Source: Pseudoalteromonas sp. HM-SA03 (GTDB taxonomy: Bacteria > Pseudomonadota > Gammaproteobacteria > Enterobacterales > Alteromonadaceae). From it: 52,737 nt of DNA. The translations under genes and the position numbers were made by a program. Of this stretch, positions 34,465-42,972 are shown piece after piece. The stretch's first letter is position 1, and each line of letters begins with the position of its first letter. A model generated the notes under the pieces. It had not been told where the DNA came from. It saw only the letters and a program-made list of their open reading frames with translations, and ran no database searches. The stretch lies in the NCBI RefSeq assembly GCF_002289345.1, contig NZ_NSDG01000061.1, positions 5,830 to 58,566 of the forward strand, written 5' to 3'.

Positions 34465-35930
34465 ACGACTAACACCTCTTTGTTGTTTGCACTGTCTATC
34501 TTGTTGACACGGCGTTTTGCTATAAGAAGCAGGCCGACTGCTAGTAGCAGCAACCAGATTAATGGCGTGTAGTTGTTCTCTGGTGTGACAAAGTCACTGC
34601 TAAATTGAGGAATATCAGCTAAGTCCGTGAGCGTTGGCTTTGCGCTACAACCCTCACAAGGAGCAAAGTCTCCTCGTTGGTTGGCTTTGGCAATTTCGTT
34701 GGCAAAGAAACCTTGTAGTGCTTGATGATGAGCTTCAACTTCTTCCATAAAGGCGTGATGACGTGCTAATCCATTGCCCGCTAAATCAACCAGCAGTGTT
34801 TGTGCGATGAGTGCGGGGGAGAGATACTGTAGCTTTTGTGCATTATGTTGCTGTGCTTGTTGCGCAGTTAAAAAGCGTAAATCTTCAGCCGCCATTGCGC
34901 GTTCAACAGAATTAATGGTGGCGATTTTTTTGGTTGCGTAATCGCTGGAACCACTGCCATTCTTCGCAAGTTCTGGATGATCTTGAAAATACTGAGCTAA
35001 GGTCTTTTCACTCGCTTTTTGGGCATCGTCGCTAGCGGCACGGAGGCTATCTATATAGTGAATTCGTGAAGGGGTTGGGTCAAGCAAAGCGATGCTGGTA
35101 TTGACCAAAGCTGGAACCACAATCACCAAGGCAAGCCAACAGGTGACTAAGGTAGCTGCGTTGTTTGCTGCACTTTTAGCTCTGCTATTTACCCAAGCGG
35201 TTAAGGCAATCCAAAACCCAGAATAACATAGTGCGATAAGGTTATAGCTCAGCAGTTCAATCACCCCTAGCTGCTCTCGTATTGTGACTAAAAGCAGGCT
35301 ACTAATACTTAAAAATGGCAGCACAAGTAACGCGCTTCGCAGCAATAATTGATAGGTTAGAAGACGGGTTGCACTGCCTCCTTGAAGCATCAGTAGTCTT
35401 AGCTGTCCACCTTGGCGTTCACTTGCCAAGGCATTAAAGCAAATGCCAATAATGAGCAATGGCAGTAAGTAGACAATCACAAAACTTAAATCGAACTGAC
35501 CTAACAACAGAGATAGTGGGTGAACATAATCATATTGATGAACGATGTGCTGTTTTTCTTTGATTAGCATCTTAAAATAGTAAGGTAATACGTCGGCTTG
35601 CCCTGTTGCGATTGGTGACGTTGCAAGCGGGGCTTTGGTGGCGTAATTCTGCATCAAGTAAAAAGCCTGTCCGCGCAGGTCGTATGGGTCTTCCCACCAC
35701 TTATAGTCTGCTGTGCTGGCGAGTCTTTCGGGTAATCCAGCTTTGGCATCTTGGATGGCCTGTTGCTGCATTTGCTGTGCGGCAAGTACCACGTCATGCT
35801 GTTTTTTAGCAAAGTAATGGGCGTTAAAAAATGCCACTAGTGCAAGCATGGTAGTGGTCACAAACAGCGCGAGTACGAGTTTTTCTCGCCAGAGGTTTTT
35901 AAACTCGGTAGCTAACATTAAGCGTTTCAT
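34461..35930 (-). CDS. DUF3526-type ABC permease with periplasmic CxxC loop
   Basis: A 489-residue protein with one N-terminal helix (21-40), a large periplasmic loop (40-145), a set of helices (146-290) and a second periplasmic part ending in a C-terminal helix. ALASERQGGQLRLLMLQGGS marks the ABC-2 permease elbow; HHAFMEEVEAHHQALQGFFA is the DUF3526-like segment. A distinctive Cys425-E-G-Cys428 sits just outside the last membrane helix. It pairs with the next permease and the ATPase. The direction, export or a post-receptor step, is unclear. Confidence 0.8.
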   Translation of the reverse strand: MKRLMLATEFKNLWREKLVLALFVTTTMLALVAFFNAHYFAKKQHDVVLAAQQMQQQAIQDAKAGLPERLASTADYKWWEDPYDLRGQAFYLMQNYATKAPLATSPIATGQADVLPYYFKMLIKEKQHIVHQYDYVHPLSLLLGQFDLSFVIVYLLPLLIIGICFNALASERQGGQLRLLMLQGGSATRLLTYQLLLRSALLVLPFLSISSLLLVTIREQLGVIELLSYNLIALCYSGFWIALTAWVNSRAKSAANNAATLVTCWLALVIVVPALVNTSIALLDPTPSRIHYIDSLRAASDDAQKASEKTLAQYFQDHPELAKNGSGSSDYATKKIATINSVERAMAAEDLRFLTAQQAQQHNAQKLQYLSPALIAQTLLVDLAGNGLARHHAFMEEVEAHHQALQGFFANEIAKANQRGDFAPCEGCSAKPTLTDLADIPQFSSDFVTPENNYTPLIWLLLLAVGLLLIAKRRVNKIDSANNKEVLVV

Positions 35931-37327
35931 CTTTGCTCCTCCAAGCGCAGTTTTTTAATCGCGAAGAAACTCAATAACACCAGCGCAATCAACCAAAAGC
36001 TCAGGCTAAACAGGCTGATAACGTAGTGAGGCAGGTAACGAATGAAATTGGGGTATTGGAATGCGAACTTTGGGATCTGCTGCCATAATTCCTCGCCCGC
36101 GGTGTAATGTCCGTCCGCCTTGTGACCGTGATCTCTTTGATTAAAGTTAAGCACCTCTTGCATCAGGCGGCGGTGCTGCTCTGCCGCATTCTCAAATGCT
36201 TGCTGGTGAGTAAAGTCGCTGGCGGCGGTGGCCATCGACAGCGTTTGTATCGCGATAAACGGCGTTAACATTCCTGCAAGTTGATAGCTTTGTGATTGCG
36301 CTTCTAGTTGAGCTAAACGCGCTGAAAATAAGCGGTCAAAGATTTTATCTGCGTATTGTTCACCAAATTGGAGTTGCGCTCCGGCATAGTCAAAGGGCAA
36401 GTCTTCCACATTGCTAACACCATATTGAGTCAATGTTTGTTGTTTGAACTTTGCGATTGCTTCAACTCGTGCCTCGGTATAAACCTCACTTTCAAGCTTA
36501 GCTTGAAACGCTTGACCTGAACCTTGCGGATGAATGGTGGTTGCGATATTCATCGCCAGTTTTGGTAGTAAAAGTGTTGTAAGGGCCCAAATGGTTAATA
36601 GCGCTACCAATGCGCGCCTTGCCGTTGGCAGTAAACTTGAAAGCGTGGTGGTGAGTAACGACCAAAGTAATAGGTAAACCAAATAAAATAGTAAAAATAG
36701 TCCACTTCTGAGTGTATGAGGCTCCGTGCTTGTTACTTGGCTATAAAGTAAAAAAAGCGCGACAGGCAATAAAAATAAGCAAGAAATAGCAAAAAGCAGC
36801 GCACATTTGGCAATAAACAACTTTGCAGGGCTTGCGCCCGATGCGAGCAGTTGTTTTAGGGTGCCTTGCTCACGCTCTCGGGCAAGTAGTGGGTAGCCAA
36901 TTAATATAATCAATAGCGGTAGTAACACTTGCAGCACAAAGGCGGGCGATAAGCTGCCAAAACGTGACATCGGTAAGATATCTTGCGCACTTCGAAACAT
37001 GCTATCGTTACGAATATGGGCCTCAAGTCTCAACACATTCCCTTGATATGCTTGTAATCCCGCGTCGAGTGCAGCCAATGGGGTGGTGGGTTTGACCACA
37101 TAAATACCGTAGTGGGCGGCGGAATGGGGACCTTTTTCACCTTGATTTAGCCAGCGTAATTGCTCTGATTGGGACACTTCCGTGACGGCTTGCTGATAGT
37201 TTTGGTGGCTTTTAAAACCGGTCAAGCAGGCAAGCAAGAGTAGTAATATTGCAATGCCCCCAAGCCAAAGCGCTTGTCCCTGCCGCTGGGTATCGAGCCA
37301 TTCCTTTTTTAATGTCGTTTGAAACAT
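35927..37327 (-). CDS. DUF3526-type ABC permease
   Basis: A 466-residue protein of similar plan to its downstream neighbour: helix near 20-38, large periplasmic loop (40-125), then LLAREREQGTLKQLLASGAS and a block of helices (130-270), a second loop, and a final helix near 440. FENAAEQHRRLMQEVLNFNQ is the DUF3526-like feature. With the partner permease and the ATPase it forms an ABC unit that often stands beside TonB-dependent receptors. ATG overlaps the ATPase stop by one base. Confidence 0.8.
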   Translation of the reverse strand: MFQTTLKKEWLDTQRQGQALWLGGIAILLLLLACLTGFKSHQNYQQAVTEVSQSEQLRWLNQGEKGPHSAAHYGIYVVKPTTPLAALDAGLQAYQGNVLRLEAHIRNDSMFRSAQDILPMSRFGSLSPAFVLQVLLPLLIILIGYPLLAREREQGTLKQLLASGASPAKLFIAKCALLFAISCLFLLPVALFLLYSQVTSTEPHTLRSGLFLLFYLVYLLLWSLLTTTLSSLLPTARRALVALLTIWALTTLLLPKLAMNIATTIHPQGSGQAFQAKLESEVYTEARVEAIAKFKQQTLTQYGVSNVEDLPFDYAGAQLQFGEQYADKIFDRLFSARLAQLEAQSQSYQLAGMLTPFIAIQTLSMATAASDFTHQQAFENAAEQHRRLMQEVLNFNQRDHGHKADGHYTAGEELWQQIPKFAFQYPNFIRYLPHYVISLFSLSFWLIALVLLSFFAIKKLRLEEQR

Positions 37328-38046
37328 CAGACACCCACCTTGATATGTTTGAGGTAAACGGATTCAAGTTGAACTTCTTGCAGTTGTTCATAGACTAAGG
37401 TATCGACTAATTGCCCTTGATTAATAATTGCCACGCGATGAGCATCTTCTTGAGCGCGGTATAAGTCGTGGGTCGCCATTAAAATCGCAACGCCTTGCTT
37501 TGCTAATGACTGAATGAGCTGGCTAAATTCATGGCTGGCTGAAGGATCAAGACCTGATGTAGGCTCATCTAAGATCAATGCCTTGGCTTGTTTTGCGAGG
37601 GCAATGGCTATGCCCACTTTTTGCCGCATCCCTTTTGAATAGGTTGCAACGGGTTTGTCTACAGCGTGACTTGGCAGTTTTACTTCACTGAGCAGTGTGC
37701 GAAAGGCTTCGTCGGTCTTTTCTATGCTGGCCATTTTGCTGAAATACGCGAGATTCTCAAGTCCGCTAAGTCGCGGATAGAGCGCGACTTGTTCAGGAAT
37801 ATAAGCCAGTTGCTGCCTTGCCGTTACTACGTCATGTTGTGGATTAATTCCAGCGATGGTGATTTCCCCAGCATCCGGTTGTAAAAAACCCAGTAAGCAA
37901 TTAATCGTGGTGGTTTTACCTGCACCATTTGGGCCTAGCAGCGCTAGAATTTCACCTTGATGTACGCTCAAGTTTAATCCCTGTAACGCTTGGTATTCAC
38001 CAAAGCGCTTTTGCAGGTTATTGATTTGAATAACAGGTGTAGTCAT
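37327..38046 (-). CDS. ABC transporter ATP-binding protein
   Basis: A 239-residue ABC ATPase: Walker A GPNGAGKTTT (38-47), Q-loop within QLAYIPEQVALYPRLSG, signature YSKGMRQKVGIA (136-147), Walker B ALILDEPTSGLDP (156-168) and the H-loop ATHDLY (His193). The type is CcmA/DrrA/NosF-like, consistent with ABC-2 permease partners. AAGGAT precedes the ATG, 9 bases after the receptor stop. It energises the two DUF3526-type permeases. Confidence 0.93.
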   Translation of the reverse strand: MTTPVIQINNLQKRFGEYQALQGLNLSVHQGEILALLGPNGAGKTTTINCLLGFLQPDAGEITIAGINPQHDVVTARQQLAYIPEQVALYPRLSGLENLAYFSKMASIEKTDEAFRTLLSEVKLPSHAVDKPVATYSKGMRQKVGIAIALAKQAKALILDEPTSGLDPSASHEFSQLIQSLAKQGVAILMATHDLYRAQEDAHRVAIINQGQLVDTLVYEQLQEVQLESVYLKHIKVGV

Positions 38047-38055
38047 GAATTATCC

Positions 38056-40161
38056 TTAAAAGCTCACGCTTAATGAGGCGATAAAGGTGCGGCCGCGACC
38101 AGGAGCGACTCCCCAATCTATGCCTTTGGCACCGCCAGATAGCCAATATTCTTTGTCGAACAGGTTTTCGGCTTTGAGTCGTAGCGTGGTGTTAATGTCA
38201 GTAAAGTGGTATTTAGCGCCTAAATCGAAGCGCGTGTAGGCTGGTAATTTTAGGGTGTTATTGACGTTTTGTTCGCGCTCACCAACATGGAAAATACCCG
38301 CATTGATGCTTAACGCCTCCCAAAATGGCAGCTGATAGTCGACATAGAGATTTGCTTGAAATTCAGGCACATTGGCTGGGGTGTTGCCATTAAGCGCGGG
38401 CTCGCCGTCGAGTTTATCTAAGCTGGGGTCCATCAAGGTGATGGATGCTACGGTTGCAAGACCGTGAGCTAATGAACCACTAGCATTGAGCTCAATACCT
38501 TTATGTGACTGGACACCGTCTTGCACGAAATAGTTAGTAATGTGATTGTGGTACTCCAACATTTTTTCTATTTCGAAAACGGCTATCGAGTAGTTCATGG
38601 TGTCCGTTTGGTATTTTATGCCAGCTTCAATTTGTTCGCTTTCTTGTGGGCCGAGTGATTCGCCCTCGTTTATTGCACCGCTGCCGATGACTGCAACGCC
38701 GCCTTCCCCCGCACCTTCTGAGTAACTGGCATAAAACGCGAGTTGATCGCTTGGGTTGTAGTTAAGACCTATGATGGGAGTATTAAAAGTTCGGTCGTCT
38801 AGCGTGGTTTTAGTTTGGCTAGGTAGAGTTTGCTCTTTTTTGTATTGAATATGACGCAGCCCTAAGGTGGCATAGAATACATCGTTAAAGTGCAAGGTAT
38901 CTGTGATAAAAAAAGCGCTTTCAGAGGCTTCAGTTTTGGTTGGTTCTGGATAATCAGGGAACTGCGGTTTACTGCTATGAATTGGATTGAAAATATTGCC
39001 AACGGGGTTGGTTAACTCAAACCAACGCCCATCCTTTGACTCATAATCACGAATGCTAACGCCGACGACTAGCTCATGTTCAATCGCAGCGGTGGTAAGT
39101 TGACCGCTGACAAAACTATGTGCGGAGAGTGTGTCATACGTTTCGTCTGGGGTAATGTGGATAGCGGCAGACAGCACATTACCTTGTGTATCAACCGAGT
39201 AGATATCAGGAAAAACGGTAAACCTATCATTACCAGAAAGTGCAGCTTGGTTTACCCATTGCCAGGTGTCGTTCAACCAAAAATCAGCACGTGCGGCAAG
39301 GTTATATGACTCGGTTTGATACTTTGCCCAAGGTTGTCCGAGCAAGACATCACTGGTGTCGACATAGGGCGGTAAGATTTTATGGTCAGGATCATTGGGG
39401 TCGCTGGCAAGTCCTATCAAAGGCTGTGATACAGTGCTTTTGTCTTGGTAATCGCCGTCTAATCGGATAAATAGGCGGTCTGAGACTTGCCAATCTAGTG
39501 CTGCACTAAAGAAATAGCGCTCTAAGTCATCACCACCGGTAAAGTCACCGTTTTTCTCTGCTGCGGCATTAATACGATAGCCGAGTGTTTGCTCTTCGGA
39601 AATTGGCCCACCGAGGTCGATGTGTAAATACTTTCCTCCACGGCTACGTACTTCTGTAGTGACATCCAAAAAGGCGTCCATGGTTGGGCGCTTTGTCACA
39701 TAGTTGATGGTACCGCCGGGGTTGTTAAAGCCTGATACTAGACTTGACGGGCCTTTAACGATATCAATGCGCTGAATATTCTCTAGCGGTACATCTTGGT
39801 AGGGGGCAAGCGCTAAACCGTCGCGTCTTAGACCGTTAGTCCAATCTAGTTGAAAGCCACGCAGACTCACAAAGTCGAAAACCGTACCAATTGAGGTATT
39901 TTGAACAGAAGCATCGTTGGCAAGGACTTCGCCTAGCGTTTTTACTCTTTGATTGCTGATCAGTTCTTCAGAAAATGATTGAATGGAAATAGGGAGAAGC
40001 TGCGGATCTTTCATCCCCAATGCCGAAGCGTTCACGTCTCTTGTGCTGTAAAGAGGCGCGCGAGTGCCTTGTACGTTAATTGTTTCAATGGATTGTTCGG
40101 CAACACTAAGTGAAGAATATAAACTGCTAAGCACGCTAACTGTCAGGAGTGACCTTGTCAT
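38056..40161 (-). CDS. TonB-dependent siderophore/metallophore receptor
   Basis: A 701-residue protein. ATG 40161 (MTRSLLTVSVLSSL) was chosen over the longer 40218 start because it gives a normal signal peptide (to about residue 21, SVA-E) and a GGAA upstream. The plug domain includes LPISIQSFSEELISNQRVKT and GPSSLVSGFNNPGGTINYVT, typical of FpvA/FoxA-type siderophore receptors. The last strand ends FIASLSVSF with the terminal Phe. It is the first gene of the operon. The promoter region carries Zur-like and Fur-like sequences. No His-rich loop as in ZnuD was seen. Confidence 0.93.
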   Translation of the reverse strand: MTRSLLTVSVLSSLYSSLSVAEQSIETINVQGTRAPLYSTRDVNASALGMKDPQLLPISIQSFSEELISNQRVKTLGEVLANDASVQNTSIGTVFDFVSLRGFQLDWTNGLRRDGLALAPYQDVPLENIQRIDIVKGPSSLVSGFNNPGGTINYVTKRPTMDAFLDVTTEVRSRGGKYLHIDLGGPISEEQTLGYRINAAAEKNGDFTGGDDLERYFFSAALDWQVSDRLFIRLDGDYQDKSTVSQPLIGLASDPNDPDHKILPPYVDTSDVLLGQPWAKYQTESYNLAARADFWLNDTWQWVNQAALSGNDRFTVFPDIYSVDTQGNVLSAAIHITPDETYDTLSAHSFVSGQLTTAAIEHELVVGVSIRDYESKDGRWFELTNPVGNIFNPIHSSKPQFPDYPEPTKTEASESAFFITDTLHFNDVFYATLGLRHIQYKKEQTLPSQTKTTLDDRTFNTPIIGLNYNPSDQLAFYASYSEGAGEGGVAVIGSGAINEGESLGPQESEQIEAGIKYQTDTMNYSIAVFEIEKMLEYHNHITNYFVQDGVQSHKGIELNASGSLAHGLATVASITLMDPSLDKLDGEPALNGNTPANVPEFQANLYVDYQLPFWEALSINAGIFHVGEREQNVNNTLKLPAYTRFDLGAKYHFTDINTTLRLKAENLFDKEYWLSGGAKGIDWGVAPGRGRTFIASLSVSF

Positions 40162-40200
40162 TTTGTTATTCCAACTGCAAAAACGAATGTGAAAAGAACC

Positions 40201-40223
40201 ATCATTTGTTCGATACAAATGAT
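40201..40223. promoter_or_regulatory. perfect inverted repeat in the receptor leader
   Basis: ATCATTTGT (40201-40209), TCGAT, ACAAATGAT (40215-40223): perfect 9-bp arms, 40-62 bases before the ATG at 40161. It may be an operator or an mRNA hairpin. It overlaps a weak Fur-like match (AAATAATCATT on the minus strand). Confidence 0.45.
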
Positions 40224-40231
40224 TATTTTTA

Positions 40232-40254
40232 AAAATGTTATAACGTAACGATCT
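40232..40254 (-). promoter_or_regulatory. Zur-like box at the receptor operon promoter
   Basis: The plus strand has ATGTTATAACGTAAC at 40235-40249 in an AT-rich frame; aligned by eye to the recalled gammaproteobacterial Zur consensus (AAATGTTATAWTATAACATT core), 18 of 23 positions agree. The minus-strand reading GTTACGTTATAACAT overlaps a plausible -35 (TTACGT) with TAATCA 17 bases downstream. This is the strongest hint of zinc regulation in the window, but is a manual match. Confidence 0.5.
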
Positions 40255-40412
40255 TAATCATGTTTTTGCGTGCTTGAAAAGAGGGGAGTTATTGCCAAAA
40301 GGTTATCCTTGGTGATTTTTGTTGTGAAAAGTGTAATTAATGTAGGTCGTTCAAAGTACCGGCTTTACGTGTTGAAAAAGTATAAATCTCAACAAGTATT
40401 ATGTTTACAAAT

Positions 40413-40431
40413 AAAAATCGTTCTCATTAAT
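40413..40431 (-). promoter_or_regulatory. Fur-like box upstream of the receptor operon
   Basis: On the minus strand, ATTAATGAGAACGATTTTT resembles the iron box (12 of 19 by eye to GATAATGATAATCATTATC; AATGAGAACGATT is a common real-box core). It lies about 250 bp before the receptor ATG, far for direct control. The rest of 40255-40563 shows no gene. Confidence 0.4.
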
Positions 40432-40563
40432 TTGTTTTTAAAGCGGGTGAGTTGATTTTTTGTTGTGAATTTTTGTATAAAAAACAATGTGAAAGTTTGT
40501 AAATGGTTTGCGTGTTATTCAGTACATCGAGCTTAATCTCACTGAATAACGCCGAACATATGC

Positions 40564-41637
40564 TTAGAGAAGTGTTTGCTGCTTGATAAAGGTAACGAGT
40601 TTCTCGGCAATGTCTTGATGTTCCGAAGCGGTTGGATGCCACACACAGCCTTCTAATGGTGAGTTGAATGTATGACTGTATAGTTTACTGATATCTTGCT
40701 GATTAAGCCTTGCAATTGCATCGTGAGTTGCTGGAATAATGAAGTTATATGGATATGCCGGACGAGGCATATAAATAATGGGAACCGCAGGATATCTTGC
40801 ACGCAGCTGTTTGGTGAAACCGACCATCGTTTTTACCCACTGCGTTTTGACTTCATCAATAGTTTGCCAAGGCTCTGCAGGGGTTGGATCGGTACTAAAG
40901 TCATTGGTGCCTACTTCAATGACGATAAGCTGTGGAAACTTGTCTTCAAAGTCAGTATTGTCGGTAAATACTGCTGACATTTTATCGTAGTAACTACGCA
41001 ACGTATGATGTGGTTGATTGCCGCCCCAATTTCGAATTAAGCCTAAACCTGAGTATGAAACTTGGGTAAAACTGGCTCCCAGCTGTTGCGCGCTCATATA
41101 CGGAAATGCTTTACGCGCGTTACTTAAATCAAGAATTTCACTCCATTCACACTGTCTTTGGGTAGACTCACTGCCAAAGCCTGCGCTAATTGAATCGCCA
41201 ATAAATAAGATATGGGGCTGTGGCTGCTGGATTGAGTCTAATTTTCCGTCCACATTAACACTTAGGATCTGGGTATTGTGTTCGTAGTGCTCCCAGCGTT
41301 TCACGAGTTCAATTGTGACGGTTTCTGCCTTTGTACTTTCAAATAGTGTGAAGGTCTCTGCGACTCCATTGGCGTTGGTCTTTAGCTTTTTTGTAAATTT
41401 GCCATCAATCAATACATCGAATTGATCGCCATAGCCCATCAACTCGATATGAAAGGCACGGCCGGTGAGCTTGGTATGCAGCTGGCTACCCGGCCAATTA
41501 AAACTCACACTGCCATCGGCATAGTTTTTACTGACGCGTCCTTCATAATGAATTGCATGATGGGTCGCTGCGTGATTTGCGGCACTGGCTACGCTTCCAA
41601 AAGCTAATAAAGCCACCGTAACTAACGTTTTTAACAT
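40564..41637 (-). CDS. secreted SGNH/GDSL esterase (CE2-like)
   Basis: A 357-residue protein with a signal peptide ending near residue 19 (ASA-AN). The N-terminal half is a jelly-roll domain (FNWPGSQLHTKLTGRAFHIE; LMGYGDQFDVLIDG), followed by the SGNH core: FIGDSISAGFG with Ser149, GLGLIRNWGG, EVGTNDFS, and the terminal WHPTASEHQ with His334. This domain order is that of carbohydrate esterase family 2, which removes acetyl groups from plant or algal polysaccharides. The residue before the His-Pro is Trp, fitting a Ser-His dyad. Single gene. Confidence 0.87.
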   Translation of the reverse strand: MLKTLVTVALLAFGSVASAANHAATHHAIHYEGRVSKNYADGSVSFNWPGSQLHTKLTGRAFHIELMGYGDQFDVLIDGKFTKKLKTNANGVAETFTLFESTKAETVTIELVKRWEHYEHNTQILSVNVDGKLDSIQQPQPHILFIGDSISAGFGSESTQRQCEWSEILDLSNARKAFPYMSAQQLGASFTQVSYSGLGLIRNWGGNQPHHTLRSYYDKMSAVFTDNTDFEDKFPQLIVIEVGTNDFSTDPTPAEPWQTIDEVKTQWVKTMVGFTKQLRARYPAVPIIYMPRPAYPYNFIIPATHDAIARLNQQDISKLYSHTFNSPLEGCVWHPTASEHQDIAEKLVTFIKQQTLL

Positions 41638-41655
41638 GTTGTATTCCTTGTAGGG

Positions 41656-41670
41656 TTATTCATTGAATAA
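41656..41670. promoter_or_regulatory. short palindrome before the CE2-like esterase
   Basis: TTATTCA, T, TGAATAA: perfect 7-bp arms 19 bases upstream of the esterase ATG, and 143 bp from the divergent HIT gene. TTATTCAC recurs at 41717. Possible operator; no regulator assigned. Confidence 0.3.
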
Positions 41671-41813
41671 TGTAACTGGTTCAAATGGGTTGTGAGTGAA
41701 TTTGGGCTTGAAAATTATTCACTTAACAAAGGAGAAAATAGAATATATCACTGGCAGGAAGAGAGTCGCTCAGGTACATTACTCTATGTAATCAGGTTAA
41801 GGAGAAGTAGCTG

Positions 41814-42203
41814 ATGACGATTGTAGAACAGATAGTTGCTAGAGATATTGAAGCGGTTATTGTATATGAATCAGAGCAGGTGATTGCGTTCGCCGATCAC
41901 GACCCCATAAACTTTGGTCATATCTTAATTTGCCCCAAATCCCCTTATGAAACGCTTCTTCAGGTCCCTGAATCCATACTGGCTGAAATCCACCGCGTTG
42001 CGCGTGACCTTTATGTGCGAATTGAGCGTAAATTTTCCCCAGATGGGATTACGCTGGTGCAAAACAACGGGCACTTTAACGAATTGAGCCACTATCACCT
42101 GCATATTTTCCCCCGCTATAAGCGAGATAGTTTTGCGTTTGGACGCGATGGGCTCAATATTAAACCTCAAGAGGTTTTGCGTACCTCACTTGAGGGGTTA
42201 TAG
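41814..42203 (+). CDS. HIT-family hydrolase
   Basis: A 129-residue protein. The histidine triad is SHYHLHIFPR with His93, His95, His97, preceded by VQNNG and GHILICPK. HIT proteins hydrolyse nucleotide phosphoramidates or dinucleoside polyphosphates. Strong AAGGAG before the ATG. It starts a run of four short same-strand genes to 43380. Confidence 0.93.
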   Translation: MTIVEQIVARDIEAVIVYESEQVIAFADHDPINFGHILICPKSPYETLLQVPESILAEIHRVARDLYVRIERKFSPDGITLVQNNGHFNELSHYHLHIFPRYKRDSFAFGRDGLNIKPQEVLRTSLEGL

Positions 42204-42491
42204 ATGCTCGGGGAGGTATTAATTAAGGTTGTTGTAACGCTGTTGCTTTGTATGTCACTCGTCTGGACTTTGTTGCCTTGGGCGTTTGGGTTATTAAATT
42301 TCCAAAACAAACATGGCGACCCACTCTACAACATTGGCCGCGTGTGCTGGTGGGTAATGGTTGCTATGCATCCTGTATTTGCTATTGGCATTTGGTTTTT
42401 CGATGCCAGTTTAAGTAAGTTAATATTTAGCCTAGCTGCAATGCATTGCTTTTTTGGGATAACGTTTGCCAGAAATGTAAGCACGCAATAA
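42204..42491 (+). CDS. small membrane protein, coupled to the HIT gene
   Basis: A 95-residue protein with three hydrophobic segments (VLIKVVVTLLLCMSLVWTLL; VCWWVMVAMHPVFAIGIWFF; LIFSLAAMHCFFGITF). Its ATG directly follows the TAG of the HIT gene (TAGATG), so translation is probably coupled. No family recognised. Confidence 0.75.
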   Translation: MLGEVLIKVVVTLLLCMSLVWTLLPWAFGLLNFQNKHGDPLYNIGRVCWWVMVAMHPVFAIGIWFFDASLSKLIFSLAAMHCFFGITFARNVSTQ

Positions 42492-42506
42492 ATCAAAAGG
42501 TCATAA

Positions 42507-42959
42507 GTGAAGATTACCATCAATGCGATTCAGGGCGAGGATGCGGATGCCATCGAAAGGTTAATGCGTGAAGTCTCAGAGGCTGACGTCTTACCAAATT
42601 TTTCGCAGCTTGGCAAAGAGACTTATCTAAACGGAATAATACCTGAAGTGACTCAGGTGATGTGCAATGCTAACTTTGTCGGTGCCAAGGCGTTATTAAA
42701 CGGTGAGCTGATTGGATTTGCTTTATTAAGAGATGGTAACTACCTCACCCATTTATTTGTTGCCAAGTCAGCTCAAGGTAAAGGGGTTGGTCGGCAGTTA
42801 TTAGATACTGTGTTAGCGAGTACATCCGCAGCTCAAATCTCGCTATGTTCATCGCTTAATGCAGTATCGTTTTATCTTGCGCTAGGTTTTCAGGCGACAG
42901 GGCAAGAAGCACAGAAAAACGGTATTAGATTTGTTCCAATGAAGTTAGACCGAACTTAA
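42507..42959 (+). CDS. GNAT-family N-acetyltransferase
   Basis: A 150-residue protein. The acetyl-CoA loop AKSAQGKGVGRQLLDTVLAS and NAVSFYLALGFQATG mark a GNAT with the short aminoglycoside/amine-like fold. GTG 42507 has AAAGG in range. It follows the small membrane gene by 15 bases. Confidence 0.9.
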   Translation: MKITINAIQGEDADAIERLMREVSEADVLPNFSQLGKETYLNGIIPEVTQVMCNANFVGAKALLNGELIGFALLRDGNYLTHLFVAKSAQGKGVGRQLLDTVLASTSAAQISLCSSLNAVSFYLALGFQATGQEAQKNGIRFVPMKLDRT

Positions 42960-42972
42960 GCAAGGATATTTT

